Below are positions 28,746 through 38,793 of a stretch of DNA of 44,164 bases, in pieces. The stretch spans positions 1-44,164 of the forward strand of contig OAPG01000025.1 of the NCBI GenBank assembly GCA_900208305.1, read 5' to 3'. Below the pieces are notes generated by a model that saw nothing but the letters and a program-made list of their open reading frames with translations, searched no databases and was not told the DNA's origin. Position 1 is the stretch's first letter. Each line of letters starts with the position of its first letter. The DNA comes from Melanopsichium pennsylvanicum. Its lineage: Eukaryota > Basidiomycota > Ustilaginomycetes > Ustilaginales. The position numbers were made by a program, and so were the translations under genes.

Positions 28746-29144
28746 TTACTATTACTTTTATACAGTACTGCACTATTGCTAGTTAGCATAACCCGTTTTT
28801 TTCATTAAGTTGAATTATTTAATTACACAAGTACGGGCCGGTCCAGACTATTATATTAATTTATTATGGTCAACACTCGCTGATGAACAGATGTTGAATA
28901 CTCGTCCCCGCCGATAGGTAAATATTTTCTTTTTAAGGGTGCTTTCAATTATAACAGGAAAGATAAAGATTCGAACTTTATAGTAAATTACTAAATTTAC
29001 AGTATACCGCAATGTTATATAATAGATAGGGGATAATAATATTGACCCACTAACCAGTATTATAGTTGAAGTTGAAAAGAAATGGAACAATAATAAGTTG
29101 AAGGAGTATATTAAGTAAAAATACTACTTTAAACATGTGTAATT
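28746..29144. other. Spacer with a tRNA-like remnant and a shared leader repeat
   Basis: 28851-28905 resembles, in reverse complement, the leader of atp9 (about 43078) and a part of the rnl L2500-type intron (about 32380). 28956-29028 has a T-arm-like TAAAG/CTTTA with loop TTCGAAT but no pairing acceptor stem, so it is not called as a tRNA. Confidence 0.45.
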
Positions 29145-29218
29145 TCAGACTGGAAAGACTTGAACTTTCGACTATCACTCCCAAAGTGATCGCCCTGAAC
29201 CATTAGGCCATCAATCTG
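29145..29218 (-). tRNA. trnP(ugg): tRNA-Pro(UGG)
   Basis: Minus strand: acceptor CAGATTG/CAGTCTG, anticodon stem ATCAC/GTGAT with loop TTTGGGA (anticodon TGG), T-arm with loop TTCAAGT. The fold is good. Confidence 0.87.
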
Positions 29219-29699
29219 TTAAAGCTAGCTTTAAGATTGCAGCATATATATATTACTAACAATCAGTATAAATATTGCCTATCCTATTTTGCGCTTGCGC
29301 GCGGATATTTTCATTTTCTAGGGCACCGAAGGCTATAAAAATGGCATACTAAAATGGGTATAGAAAATCGAATAATTTATTATAAAAAGAAATTCAATTC
29401 TTTTCTTTTTTAGGATAGTGGTACTAAATTTTACATTACATAAATTTATAAGCCCACAGTAATTACATTTTATTAATCGGCTGTTCCCCTCCGGGGAACC
29501 GGGAATAGTAGACAATGTTTTACGATTAAGTAAATCAATAAATTAGTAGTACTAAACTGAATATATTACTATACTTACATTTGTACCCTATACGTATTTG
29601 ATGCACATAACTTTATAGAATATAATATAGTTTTTAAGCTAAGTTATATAAGATATGTGATAAAATACGAAGAAGTAGTCTACTTCTTATTTCTTGTAA
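29219..29699. repeat. Spacer downstream of rnl with two dispersed hairpins
   Basis: TTTGCGCTTGCGCGCGGAT near 29289 recurs near 40969. CGGCTGTTCCCCTCCGGGGA at 29478 (continuing to 29505) is the reverse complement of the insertion at 12240-12263 in the cox1 intron 4 ORF. No gene is seen. Confidence 0.7.
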
Positions 29700-29892
29700 T
29701 CTAATAAGGTGTGCTTCGTGCTTAAGATGCTTTCAGCGCTTATCTGTCATGATTGTGGCTACCCTACGGTGCCATATCTAAAAATAGACTTAACAATAGG
29801 TACACCATGGAATCATCCCCAGCGGTCCTTTCGTACTAACCGGAGGTCCTTAATCGATTACTTTTTCCTTCAGAAGATAGGGACCATACTGA

Positions 29893-31383
29893 CTCCTAAT
29901 ACATAAATATACTAATTTGCTTATTTATGGTATGGCCTATTTAATGTTATTGTAATATAGTTATATATTACTTCTAATTATTTCTAATTAGTTCGGACTA
30001 TATCTTATCTTAATATCCTTCTTAAGATGGAAACACATAGTCTCTGAGGATCCTACTAATTTAATCTAGATTAAATATTGGTTTCCTGCTGATTGCCTAA
30101 TTTCTTAGATTCTTACTGAATATTATCTAGTACTAAGAACTTTAAAGGTGTTCCAGCATACAGTTTCCTTACGACGCGAGTCTTATCTTCTGTTTTTGTT
30201 TTATTTATTTATTTATTTAACAGCGGTAGGGGACATAATTTATACACCTATTTAAGTTTATGGTTACAGAATAGTTTCCCTTGATAAACTTGATTATATT
30301 TTCGTACTCGTTTTAGGTGAGTACGACTGATGCTATATTTCATTTCACAATCTTTTACAGTGTTTTCATAACTAATAAGCTCTTTAGTATTTGCGTTATA
30401 AACCCAAATACCTCGAGATCGATTATTTGAAACTTCTAGTTCTGTATTTACATTTACAGAATTTAGAATTAGATTACTAGTTAGAGGTTCAGCTGAAAAG
30501 TAGAATTTGTGTTGTGATGTAACCCAAACCATTTGATTATCAAAATGCCCTTTCAGAGTATCATACTGAATAGTATAATGTGAGTTATCCATACTAGTAA
30601 TTCCAATTCGACTGGTTTCTTTAAGTCCAAATAGAACTTTTTCAGTATTAGGAATAATAGCTTTATTTTTATCAATTTCATATTGATAAAACATAGTACT
30701 AATTTTCATTCGATCTTCTTCAGACTTCATAGTTCCACTATTACTTGATACCATAAGACTACGATTTAGTGTAGGATTTAGCATCATCCAGAGTTGTTCC
30801 CAACCTTGAATAGTTGCTTTATCTAGTTTACTACTAATATTATATTGAGGGATTAGTAGTGTAAAATTATCAATTCCATAAGTAAAAAATAGCTGATGCT
30901 AGATCTTTACTTACTTTACTACTATTACCTTCTAGACTAGCCTTAACACGTCCTGGCATAAAGTACTCTGTTCGTCGACCCTTATTAGTAAAGAATCGTA
31001 GAGCAGAACCAACGTAAAACATACCAGTAGTTTTACACCAAAGTACGTAAACACCACCTTTATTAGCAAGTTCTTGTTGAGCTTTAGCTTTATCTGTATT
31101 AAGATTATAAACCTTAATATCAGGGTGTAGTGAATAACGTTCTTGGATATTCTTAATTCGTTGAATTAGAGATGTAAAAAGAATAGGATATTTAGCAATA
31201 GTTGTAATTGGAATAAAGAAGTCTGACGAATTAAAATAAATTCGTTTCATAATTTTAATAAGTGCTGTTGTCATGATGTGAATTGAAATTAAAAGAGATG
31301 TATCCTAATTACTATGCTTGCTGTTAAATAATAATTTGAATTAACCTAGTGCATAAGTTGGGAAATAAATTAATTAATTAAAT
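29893..31383 (-). mobile_element. rnl group I intron 6 (3'-most)
   Basis: Interrupts the join corresponding to CGTGAGA-CAGTTCGG in bacterial 23S. Minus-strand core signals include GATAAGACTATATCC-like sequence near 29990-30020 and CTCAGAGACTATGTG near 30035. It carries a GIY-YIG ORF. Confidence 0.8.
30248..31274 (-). pseudogene. GIY-YIG endonuclease of rnl intron 6, one frameshift
   Basis: The first part (31274-30870) contains GGVYVLWCKTTGMFYVGSAL, a canonical GIY-YIG core. The second part (about 30880-30248) continues YGIDNFTLLIPQYN, WEQLWMMLNPTLNRS (catalytic region) and C-terminal repeats ending KGKLFCNHKLK-like sequence. The two frames meet at a run of six T (minus strand; A-run near 30884-30889). 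One base change in the run would give one continuous protein of about 340 residues. It is a recent frameshift, a slippage site or a sequence error. There is otherwise no decay. Confidence 0.8.
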
Positions 31384-31478
31384 TTCACGTCGTATTGAAC
31401 CCAACTCGCGTACCTCTTTAATCAGCGAACAGCTGAACCCTTCCAAGCTACTACACCTGGAGGATGAGATGAGTCGAC

Positions 31479-32647
31479 CATTTTCCTCTTCATCATTATT
31501 AGAATAAAATGGAGATCTAATATAAGGGGAAATAGCAAATCTTATTTGCCCCCGATGAAAAGTGTAAGTTGTTTATACTTACGCCATTAGTCACCTAATG
31601 GATTAGACTATATCATCAATTATACTACAGTTTACGTGGTAGTTTATATTGCATAGTTGAAATAAGATGTGGCTTAATAAGATCATGTAGCTTATTAGCA
31701 TCACTTGTTGTAAATTGAACCACAAATTTATTCTTATGCTTTACTACTTTACTCTTAAACCCAAATTTTAGGTTTAGTTCTTCGCTAATCATTTTATTTT
31801 CATCTTGACTATATCCTTGAGTATGTAGAGTTAGTACACGACCTTCTCGATGAAGACTTCCATCCCCCATTACCCAGTATGCTAGACCAACTTCATTTAG
31901 GTGATTAAGAATAATACCAGGATTGATAGTTTTCTTAGTAACACCACCGTTAGATGAAATATTATAGAATAGATCCCAAATAATAGAGAAAGATGTGTGA
32001 CTAAATGTCTTAAACCAATAACTCTTCACTTCACCTTGTTTAGGTCCATGAATATGTTTTCGAATTCCTGGTTCAGTCATAAAGCAATATTCTTTACACT
32101 CTTGGAATAGATGGAATAGAAACTCTTTTTGATCAGCTCCTTGTTCAAACTTAACTAGAGCTTCGTGACTTACACGATACATAGTTGCATCGCTTAGTAC
32201 CATACCTAGAATAAGTTGAAACAGTTTAGAGTCGATCATAGGGAGACTTTTCTTCCAATCTTGCCAATATTTAGAATTAAAATGGTAACCATTTCGAGTA
32301 TTAGTAATCTTCTTCATTATTTTAGATTGCATGAGAAGTACGCCAGTATGCCACTAATTTATATAATTAAGGTAAACACTAGCTGGTGAACAAATACTGG
32401 ATATCTCGAAGATGTTTCCAGTTCCTATACTAATGCAAAATAAAATAAGGTATAATTGTCGGGCGCTCGTGGAAGGATTATTGTTGGTATTACTCACCTT
32501 CTAGTCGTTGAACCTTTCTATTACAATTTAGTTAGTAAACTAAAATACCTTAATAGACTTGGCTGCGGATTGTCTTACTATTGAGTTAAGATAATAAGAG
32601 TTTCCCGCAATTCACCCGATTTAACCTCGACTATGACTCTTTATTTA
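31479..32647 (-). mobile_element. rnl group I intron 5 (about E. coli 2500)
   Basis: The exon join is CACCTCGAT-GTCGACTC, between the conserved CACCUCGAUGUCGGC bases of 23S. The core reads CGGGTGAATTGCGGGAAACT and GTTCAACGACTAGAAGGTGA on the minus strand, the same intron type as the next one upstream. Confidence 0.85.
31625..32332 (-). CDS. LAGLIDADG endonuclease of rnl intron 5
   Basis: An intact 235-residue I-SceI-like protein. Motif 1 LFQLILGMVLSDATM (about residues 37-51) and motif 2 EVGLAYWVMGDGSL (about 147-160), with TLHTQGYSQDENKMI after it and a basic end LISTMQYKLPRKL, are typical of the family. The YW tryptophan is encoded by TGG, unlike the TGA in the cox1 intron 5 ORF. Start ATG at 32332. 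No hairpin insertion is present, so it may be active in homing to rnl. Confidence 0.88.
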   Translation of the reverse strand: MQSKIMKKITNTRNGYHFNSKYWQDWKKSLPMIDSKLFQLILGMVLSDATMYRVSHEALVKFEQGADQKEFLFHLFQECKEYCFMTEPGIRKHIHGPKQGEVKSYWFKTFSHTSFSIIWDLFYNISSNGGVTKKTINPGIILNHLNEVGLAYWVMGDGSLHREGRVLTLHTQGYSQDENKMISEELNLKFGFKSKVVKHKNKFVVQFTTSDANKLHDLIKPHLISTMQYKLPRKL

Positions 32648-32702
32648 ATCGAGGTGTCAAACCGTTTGGACAATATGAACTCTCGCAAACGATAAACCTG
32701 TT

Positions 32703-33938
32703 CATTATTTTATTACGAATAGCACATTTAATACTATTTTTCTACATATCACTATGTAGTTTAGACTATGTCATCATTTAACCACTAATACAAGACTAAC
32801 TCTGTTGAAATCAGAGCAAGGTCCTAAAATAAAATAAATAAAGGGGGATGCTAATCAATAGATTATCGCATCCGAAATTTATGTTTCATACTATCATAGA
32901 TGTATTCACCAGTAATTTCAATAAATCGTTTATATTGATTAGCAGGAATATTAATAACAGGTTTTGATTTATTTACACCCATCCAAGCATTAAACTTGTA
33001 CCGTGAATTTAGAATTTCACAAAGTTTATTTACTTAAAAATGGCTGAAACCCTGTGTATGAAATTGGAGACCATGTGAATGGCTACCATTCATTCCACCA
33101 TCATCCATGAACCAACAAGCTAGTGTATGAGGGCTAATGTTTTCATATACTTTGTCATTAAGCACCGCGCGAAGCGCACCATCCTGTAGGAACAGCGGGC
33201 TTCGCCCACACCTAGATAATCTAGATCAGGATGTACAATAGTTTGAAAGCACCATGTAATATTTTCCTGCGAAGCCGCCACTAGTGTTAATACGTTTTTG
33301 TTCACGTGGTGGCGTAATAACATAAGATTTGAACTGTTCATAAACATCATGTGCAGATTCCTTACTAGCCCATTCAAACTTCATAAGATGTCCATTCCCG
33401 CTTTTGGCCCGTTCAATTCGAGTTAAAAAAAGCAAAGCTTTTTTTTTACTCCTAGGAGATGTCCAATAGCACTATCTTTTTGAGATTCAGATAGTCCAGT
33501 TAGCGTTTATTTATATTCTTTAAAATAATTTGAATTAGGGCTAAGTGTTTTCCCTTGTTTAGCTAGTTCCTCTTTAATAGAAATTAGCATTTCTCGTGTC
33601 ATTTTATTATTCTGCGCTGGCGCATCATATTTTTAATTTTATTTCTCGTAGTCGGTATTAGTACTGTAAAATGTCGGGCGCTCGTGTCCGGGTTATTGTT
33701 AGTGCAACTCACCGATTAGTCGTTGAACTTTCTTAAATCACTATCTAGTTTATTGATAGATATACACTGACTTAAGCTTAGCTGCAAATTGTCTTATCTA
33801 AAAATAAGATGTCCATGCAATTCACCCGATTTTTGTATCTACTTACTTTTATGTTATAGCAATTATAAATTTACAATGTAGATCTACTAGCCATTTCAAT
33901 AATTAACATAAATAATAAATAGATAGGGACAACAGTTT
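32703..33938 (-). mobile_element. rnl group I intron 4, at the yeast omega site
   Basis: The exon join is GGGAT-AACAGG, the insertion region of the Saccharomyces omega intron (about E. coli 2449). The core on the minus strand includes GGGTGAATTGCATGGACATC, ATTTGCAGCTAAGCTTAAGT and TTCAACGACTAATCGGTGAG, and 3' GACATAGTCTAAAC near 32765. The core is almost identical to that of the atp9 intron. Confidence 0.88.
32867..33602 (-). pseudogene. I-SceI-like LAGLIDADG ORF in the omega-site intron, broken
   Basis: Minus-strand pieces follow the I-SceI order. These are LSPNSNYFKEYK then a TAA, IGHLLG cut by the hairpin AAAAAAGCAAAGCTTTTTT (about 33425-33446) within the first LAGLIDADG motif, LMKFEWASKESAHDVYEQFK with PPREQKRINT, a frameshift, and ITWCFQTIVHPDLDYLG. 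Then comes a double GC hairpin (about 33163-33209: GGGCGAAGCCC, CTGTTCCTACAGGATGGT, GCGCTTCGCGC). The second motif ACWFMDDGG, LQFHTQGF and a C-terminal IPANQYKRFIEITGEY follow. The nuclease cannot be made from this sequence as read. Confidence 0.85.
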
Positions 33939-35518
33939 ATCCCTAGCGTAACTTTTATTTCTTGAGCGATGACCATTCCATTATGAATCACCGGATCACT
34001 ATATCCTACTTGCGTATCTGATTGACTTATCAGTCTTTCAGTCAAGCATGCTTATACTATTACGCTTTAGTAAACTTTACATAGTTCATTGGTTTCTGAC
34101 CAATATATGCATACCTTTGAAGGCCTCTGATACTTTATTAGAGGCTACCGTCCCAGTCAAACTGACCACCTGATATTTTTCCAGTAATAATTTTACTGTA
34201 TTCTATAGGACAAAATTTTCTATGATTTAGAATAAAATTCTAAAAACGTGTCCCTATAAACTCATAGAAGGACTATATAAAATAGATAGAAAACTATCTA
34301 AAGTCCTTATAAATAGAAATCTATTTATAGTCATAGAATAACTCTATGAATATTCATATTGAGAAAAAATAGGAATAATTTCTATTAAATTATTATAGAA
34401 AAATTTATAGTATAGTATATAATTATATATAGAATAAGCTACTAATATTACTTACAGGTAAGTTTTTTCTTTAGACTAGTCAAGGTATTTCACTAATGTA
34501 GAAAAATATCTACTCCCTTGTATACTACACCTAGCTATAGAAGAAACAATATCAAGTTACAGTAAAGCTGCATAGGGTCTTCCCGTCTAACTGAAGGTAA
34601 ACCGCATCTGCACGGCTAATTCAATTTCACTGAGATGCTTGTGGAGACAGCAGGGCCACGTTACCTCATTCATGCAGGACCACATTTAATGGCCAAGGAA
34701 TTTCGCTACTTTCAGATCCTTATAGTTAAGACCGCCATTCACCATGGCATCAGTTAGTGACTCTATTTATAAATAGATCACCTTCTTTACACGACATGGC
34801 ATTGGGCAGAGTTCACAACTTATACAAGTACTATTCGTCTTAGCAAGTTGCTGTGTTTTTGGTAAACAGTCGCAGCCCTCGATTTTGTGACACTCAGAAT
34901 TAGAATATAATTATTTATTCTGGTTACCCTTATCGTCTAACTTACGGGCACAATTTGCCGAGTTCCTTCACAAGCATTATCTCTACGCCTTAGTATTCTC
35001 TACCTACGAACCTGTGTCGGTTTAGGGTACGGATTCACTATATATATAGTGACACCTATTTTTCTTGACCTAACCATTCGTCCTTATTAAATCTTTTTTC
35101 TCTCAATTTTATAGGCGCTACTCTGTAAATTGAAAACAGATGAATGATTATTATATATAGATAATTCAGTGTAATTCTAATAGTTCTCATCAGATATAGA
35201 CGTTCGCCTATAGTCCTTAGAGTCCGCATAACTCATGGCAGATTAACTTCTCCATGAAACCCTCTCGTATTCGGCGAGGAGTGTTTTAACTCCTTTCTAC
35301 GTTACTCATGTCAGCATTTTCTCTTCAGTACTGTCCTAAAAAGGATACATTTTTATTCAATCAGATACTGAGTGTTCTGCTACCCTTATTTATAATTAAT
35401 AAATTGAATTATTATAAATAGTCACGGTGTAGGTATATTGTCTAAGACCCGTTCATTTTCGACGCTTCTCTCCTCAAATTAGACCACTGAGTTGTTACAC
35501 TATCATTAAAAGATGGCT

Positions 35519-36949
35519 CAAATTGTTCTATAATTTTCATTACAGTTTAGACTATACCTTCAACTCTATATTTACCTTAGATCTTGCTTACAATTAAACA
35601 TAGATCATACTAAATAATAAATACATACAAGGGGGGGAAAAAAATGATTTATTGATTATTGACAGAAATGTCGCTTTATCAACTTTTCGTTTTAGTCCTC
35701 CACGATTCATATCATAAACTAGGTTTACAATCTCTTCTAGATCCGCATTGGATTTAAATCGATTTTTAGAGATAATATCCCATGCTTTAAGAGTTGGTTC
35801 AACATAAGACTGTTTCACTGTATTTAGGTGAATTGATAGTAGTAGAGGTTGAATCTTTTCTAGTAGATTTTTATAACTATGAATTCGATATACACAAGCA
35901 TCTTTATTTGGATATTTCTTTACTTCACCACATCCAAAATAATCCATGAGTGCCACAAGCACACCATAATCATCATTAGATTGAGTTACTTGGAAAAAAC
36001 TAGTAACTCGTGAACTAATTGTACTAAAATTAAATCCAAAACTTCCGTCTCCATCGATAAGTCCTGCTAGATATTCTAGTGTTATTGATTTACAAATCTT
36101 TTGACTAAAATCTAGGATTAGTGTATTAGCTTGGCTAGGAACACTATTTGCAGAGGCAAATTCAGAAGAACTACCCATAATTGTATCTACAATTTGTTGT
36201 AGAGATTCAGGACTACGAGTAGAAGTGTTGTTCATAAAGTAACATAGATTTAGAATATCTAGGAAACCTTTAGCAGTAAGATGATAATTATCATACATTG
36301 CTAGAACAACCTTACGGAATAGAAGATAAGAAACAAACTTACCTCCCATTAGTGGATATTTTTCAAAGTGTGGCAGAATTACAGTTACAATATCTTTAAG
36401 AGAAGTAACTACAATACTTACACGTTCTCGATTAATGACAAGTCGTCCCACACCAAGATAAGTGTGAAGAGCCTCCATCATTTTTATATCGTGAATGCTT
36501 TGAGAAAGTTCAAAAGTTGGTACAAATCGATAAAGAAATTTACCGTTTTTTGATAATAACCATAAAACTTCCATCTGCTTGTGTAAATCCGCCCTTTCGG
36601 GCAGCCACCAAGGACTAAATTTAAATTGTTGTTGTGTTTTCATTGTATTTATTGTGTTTATTATTTAACATGTGCTGCTACACTAGTAAATTGAGATTCA
36701 TAGAGTGCCAACGTTTTATAATAGTAAAATAATACTACTATCTCTTATTTCGAATCAGTCGTTACAGGGTCAATATCAAAGTGAATGTTTTTTTGCATTC
36801 ATATTTTATTTTAGGAATCTCTACGATGATATGACTTACCCACGGTATTACCATAATTTAATTAAATTAATTAAACCTTAGGCTTCACCGTTTTGAGTTG
36901 GTACTTAAATAGTAATCGCTTACTATTGAGGCACTGACGGTCTCCCCGT
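35519..36949 (-). mobile_element. rnl group I intron 3, sister copy A
   Basis: The exon join is GGCTTGGAGGT-AGCCATC. The core on the minus strand holds AAAACGGTGAAGCCTAAGG, GACCCTGTAACGACTGATTC and GAAGGTATAGTCTAAAC. It is shared with introns 2 and 1. Confidence 0.85.
35594..36643 (-). CDS. LAGLIDADG ORF of rnl intron 3 (copy A), altered first motif
   Basis: A 349-residue frame from ATG at 36643. Motif 2 [13 protein letters not shown] (about residues 190-202) is intact. In the region of motif 1 the frame reads WWLPERADLHKQMEV instead of WW-GFTQADGSF; the correct motif is in another frame. The shift starts at a GC hairpin (CCCGAAAGGGC, near 36591) and returns to the main frame at a run of A (near 36550). 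The protein can be made from the normal ATG but lacks motif 1. Otherwise it is similar to the ORFs in introns 1 and 2. Confidence 0.75.
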   Translation of the reverse strand: MKTQQQFKFSPWWLPERADLHKQMEVLWLLSKNGKFLYRFVPTFELSQSIHDIKMMEALHTYLGVGRLVINRERVSIVVTSLKDIVTVILPHFEKYPLMGGKFVSYLLFRKVVLAMYDNYHLTAKGFLDILNLCYFMNNTSTRSPESLQQIVDTIMGSSSEFASANSVPSQANTLILDFSQKICKSITLEYLAGLIDGDGSFGFNFSTISSRVTSFFQVTQSNDDYGVLVALMDYFGCGEVKKYPNKDACVYRIHSYKNLLEKIQPLLLSIHLNTVKQSYVEPTLKAWDIISKNRFKSNADLEEIVNLVYDMNRGGLKRKVDKATFLSIINKSFFSPPCMYLLFSMIYV

Positions 36950-37174
36950 ACCTCCAAGCCTACTTCATGGTTGTATTAGGAGTTAAACTTTCTTATATTC
37001 ACTTAACAATATTTTGGGACCTTAACACGTGCTCTGGGCTGTTTCCCTTTTGTCTATCCACCTTATCATGAATAGACTGTGCCCTTATCATTCACTATTA
37101 TCCTTCCGAGGTTAACCATCAATGGTAGAGTTGTGAACAAAGATTCACAGTTAATAGATTTTATTCTAATTCTG

Positions 37175-38653
37175 CTTTTCTATAATTTTCATTATAGTTT
37201 AGACTATACCTTCAACTCTATTTTTATATTAGGTTATAAATTGCATTACGACTATATTACATGAACATTGAAAGGGGGATACTATAAAACTATTTAGTTA
37301 AATTATAAATCGTTGTAGATAAATTTCTTTAGTAATTTTACGGTTTTTCCCATCAAGGTTTATATTATAAACAAGGTCTACTACTCGCTGTAGGTTTTTA
37401 TCTGATTTAATACCTTCAGTATATAGAATGTTCCATACTTCGAAACTTGGAACAAGATATTCTTGTTTTACAGTATAAAGATGACCTTCTTTAAGTAGAG
37501 GGATAATTTTATCAATAAGATCTTTAATTTTTGTTACACGGTATTTTACATACTCTTTCTTGGTTGAAATATAAATTTCACCACATTCGAGTTTATTCTT
37601 TAGTGCTAGTAGTACGCTATAATCTTCTAGCCCTATTGAGATAGAAAATTCTGAGGTAACTTTTTTCTTAACATTAGAGAACGTAAAAGAGATACTTCCA
37701 TCACCATCTACCATACCACAAATAAAGTCGACAGGATAGATATTATTATTTGCATTAACTGAATTAAAGTCGATTTTTAGTTCAGATAGTTTACAAATAA
37801 GAGGAAATTTATCGTTAATTGAACTAACAATAGTTTGATAAGATTCCATAGAACGTGTGGAAGTAGTGTGTGTGAAATAACAAAAATTAAGAATGTTAAT
37901 AAAGCCTTCGGGATCTAGATGCATCTTATCTTGCATAGCAAAAACTACTTTACGAAAAATAAGATAACTAACTAGTTTACCACCTTTTACAGGGTATTTA
38001 TCAAAATGAGGAATAATTACAGTTAGAATATCAGTAATAGAACTAACTACAATATTAACACTTTCTCGATTAATATAAAGTTTTCCTACACCTAGAGCTT
38101 TATGTAGTTTCTTCATCATTTCGATTTCCCGAACACTTTGAGTTAGCATAAAAACTGGTTGTGGTCGATAAGGTAGTTTACCTTTTTTCTGTTGACTAAA
38201 GCTAATCATAAAACAACCATCAGTTTGTGTAAATCCGCCCTTTCGGGCAGCCACCAACCAAGAGGTGTAAATTGATATTTTTGTTCATTGTTCATGTATT
38301 TTATTTTATTTAGAGCCAAAATTTAAGGCTATTTAGTCGGATTAATAGATTTGCAATTTTGTAACCATAATAAACTGAGATTCATAGAGTGCCTACGTGT
38401 TACATATGGATTTCCAAGTATTGCTATACCTGAAAACTTAAACATACGTCTCTTCTTTCGAATCAGTCGTTACGGGGTCAATATCAAAGTGAATGCGTTT
38501 ATGAAGCATTCATATTTAAAGAATCTCTACGATGATACGACTTACCCACGGTATTAACATAGCTATTAATAAATAATTACTAATAACCTTAGTCTTCACC
38601 GTTTTGAGTAGGTGCTATAATAACCATTACTGATTATTGGGGCTAACACACTA
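37175..38653 (-). mobile_element. rnl group I intron 2, sister copy B
   Basis: The exon ends TTGGGGGGT and continues CAGAATT, matching bacterial AAGGGGGT-CATC. The core is shared with copies A and C, including ACGACTGATTCGAAAGAAGA and GAAGGTATAGTCTAAACT. Confidence 0.85.
37298..38257 (-). CDS. LAGLIDADG ORF of rnl intron 2 (copy B)
   Basis: From motif 1 GGFTQTDGCFMI onward the frame is open to TAA, with motif 2 FICGMVDGDGSISF about 170 residues on. The natural start (ATG near 38295, MNNEQKYQFTPLGWW) is in a different frame; CCCGAAAGGGC lies between WW and GFTQ. The frame given here would have to begin at a TTG inside this region. It is either a frameshifted pseudogene or an ORF whose hairpin is skipped. 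Confidence 0.72.
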   Translation of the reverse strand: MVAARKGGFTQTDGCFMISFSQQKKGKLPYRPQPVFMLTQSVREIEMMKKLHKALGVGKLYINRESVNIVVSSITDILTVIIPHFDKYPVKGGKLVSYLIFRKVVFAMQDKMHLDPEGFINILNFCYFTHTTSTRSMESYQTIVSSINDKFPLICKLSELKIDFNSVNANNNIYPVDFICGMVDGDGSISFTFSNVKKKVTSEFSISIGLEDYSVLLALKNKLECGEIYISTKKEYVKYRVTKIKDLIDKIIPLLKEGHLYTVKQEYLVPSFEVWNILYTEGIKSDKNLQRVVDLVYNINLDGKNRKITKEIYLQRFII

Positions 38654-38793
38654 ACCCCCCAATTTAACATAGTGATATAAATATCTAGCTAATGTATGAT
38701 GATCAGTGCTGTACATATAAAAGTGTAAATAAAGGCCCTACCTAAATAGGTTTCGCAGAATACCAGCTATCATCCAAATTAGATTGGCCTTTC

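Noticed and set aside
28956..29028. tRNA-like sequence on the minus strand with a good T-arm
   Set aside because: None of the seven acceptor pairs forms and no proper 7-base anticodon loop can be drawn. It is at best a relic.
29709..29906. Plus-strand ORF over the rnl 3' end
   Set aside because: The sequence is conserved rRNA on the other strand.
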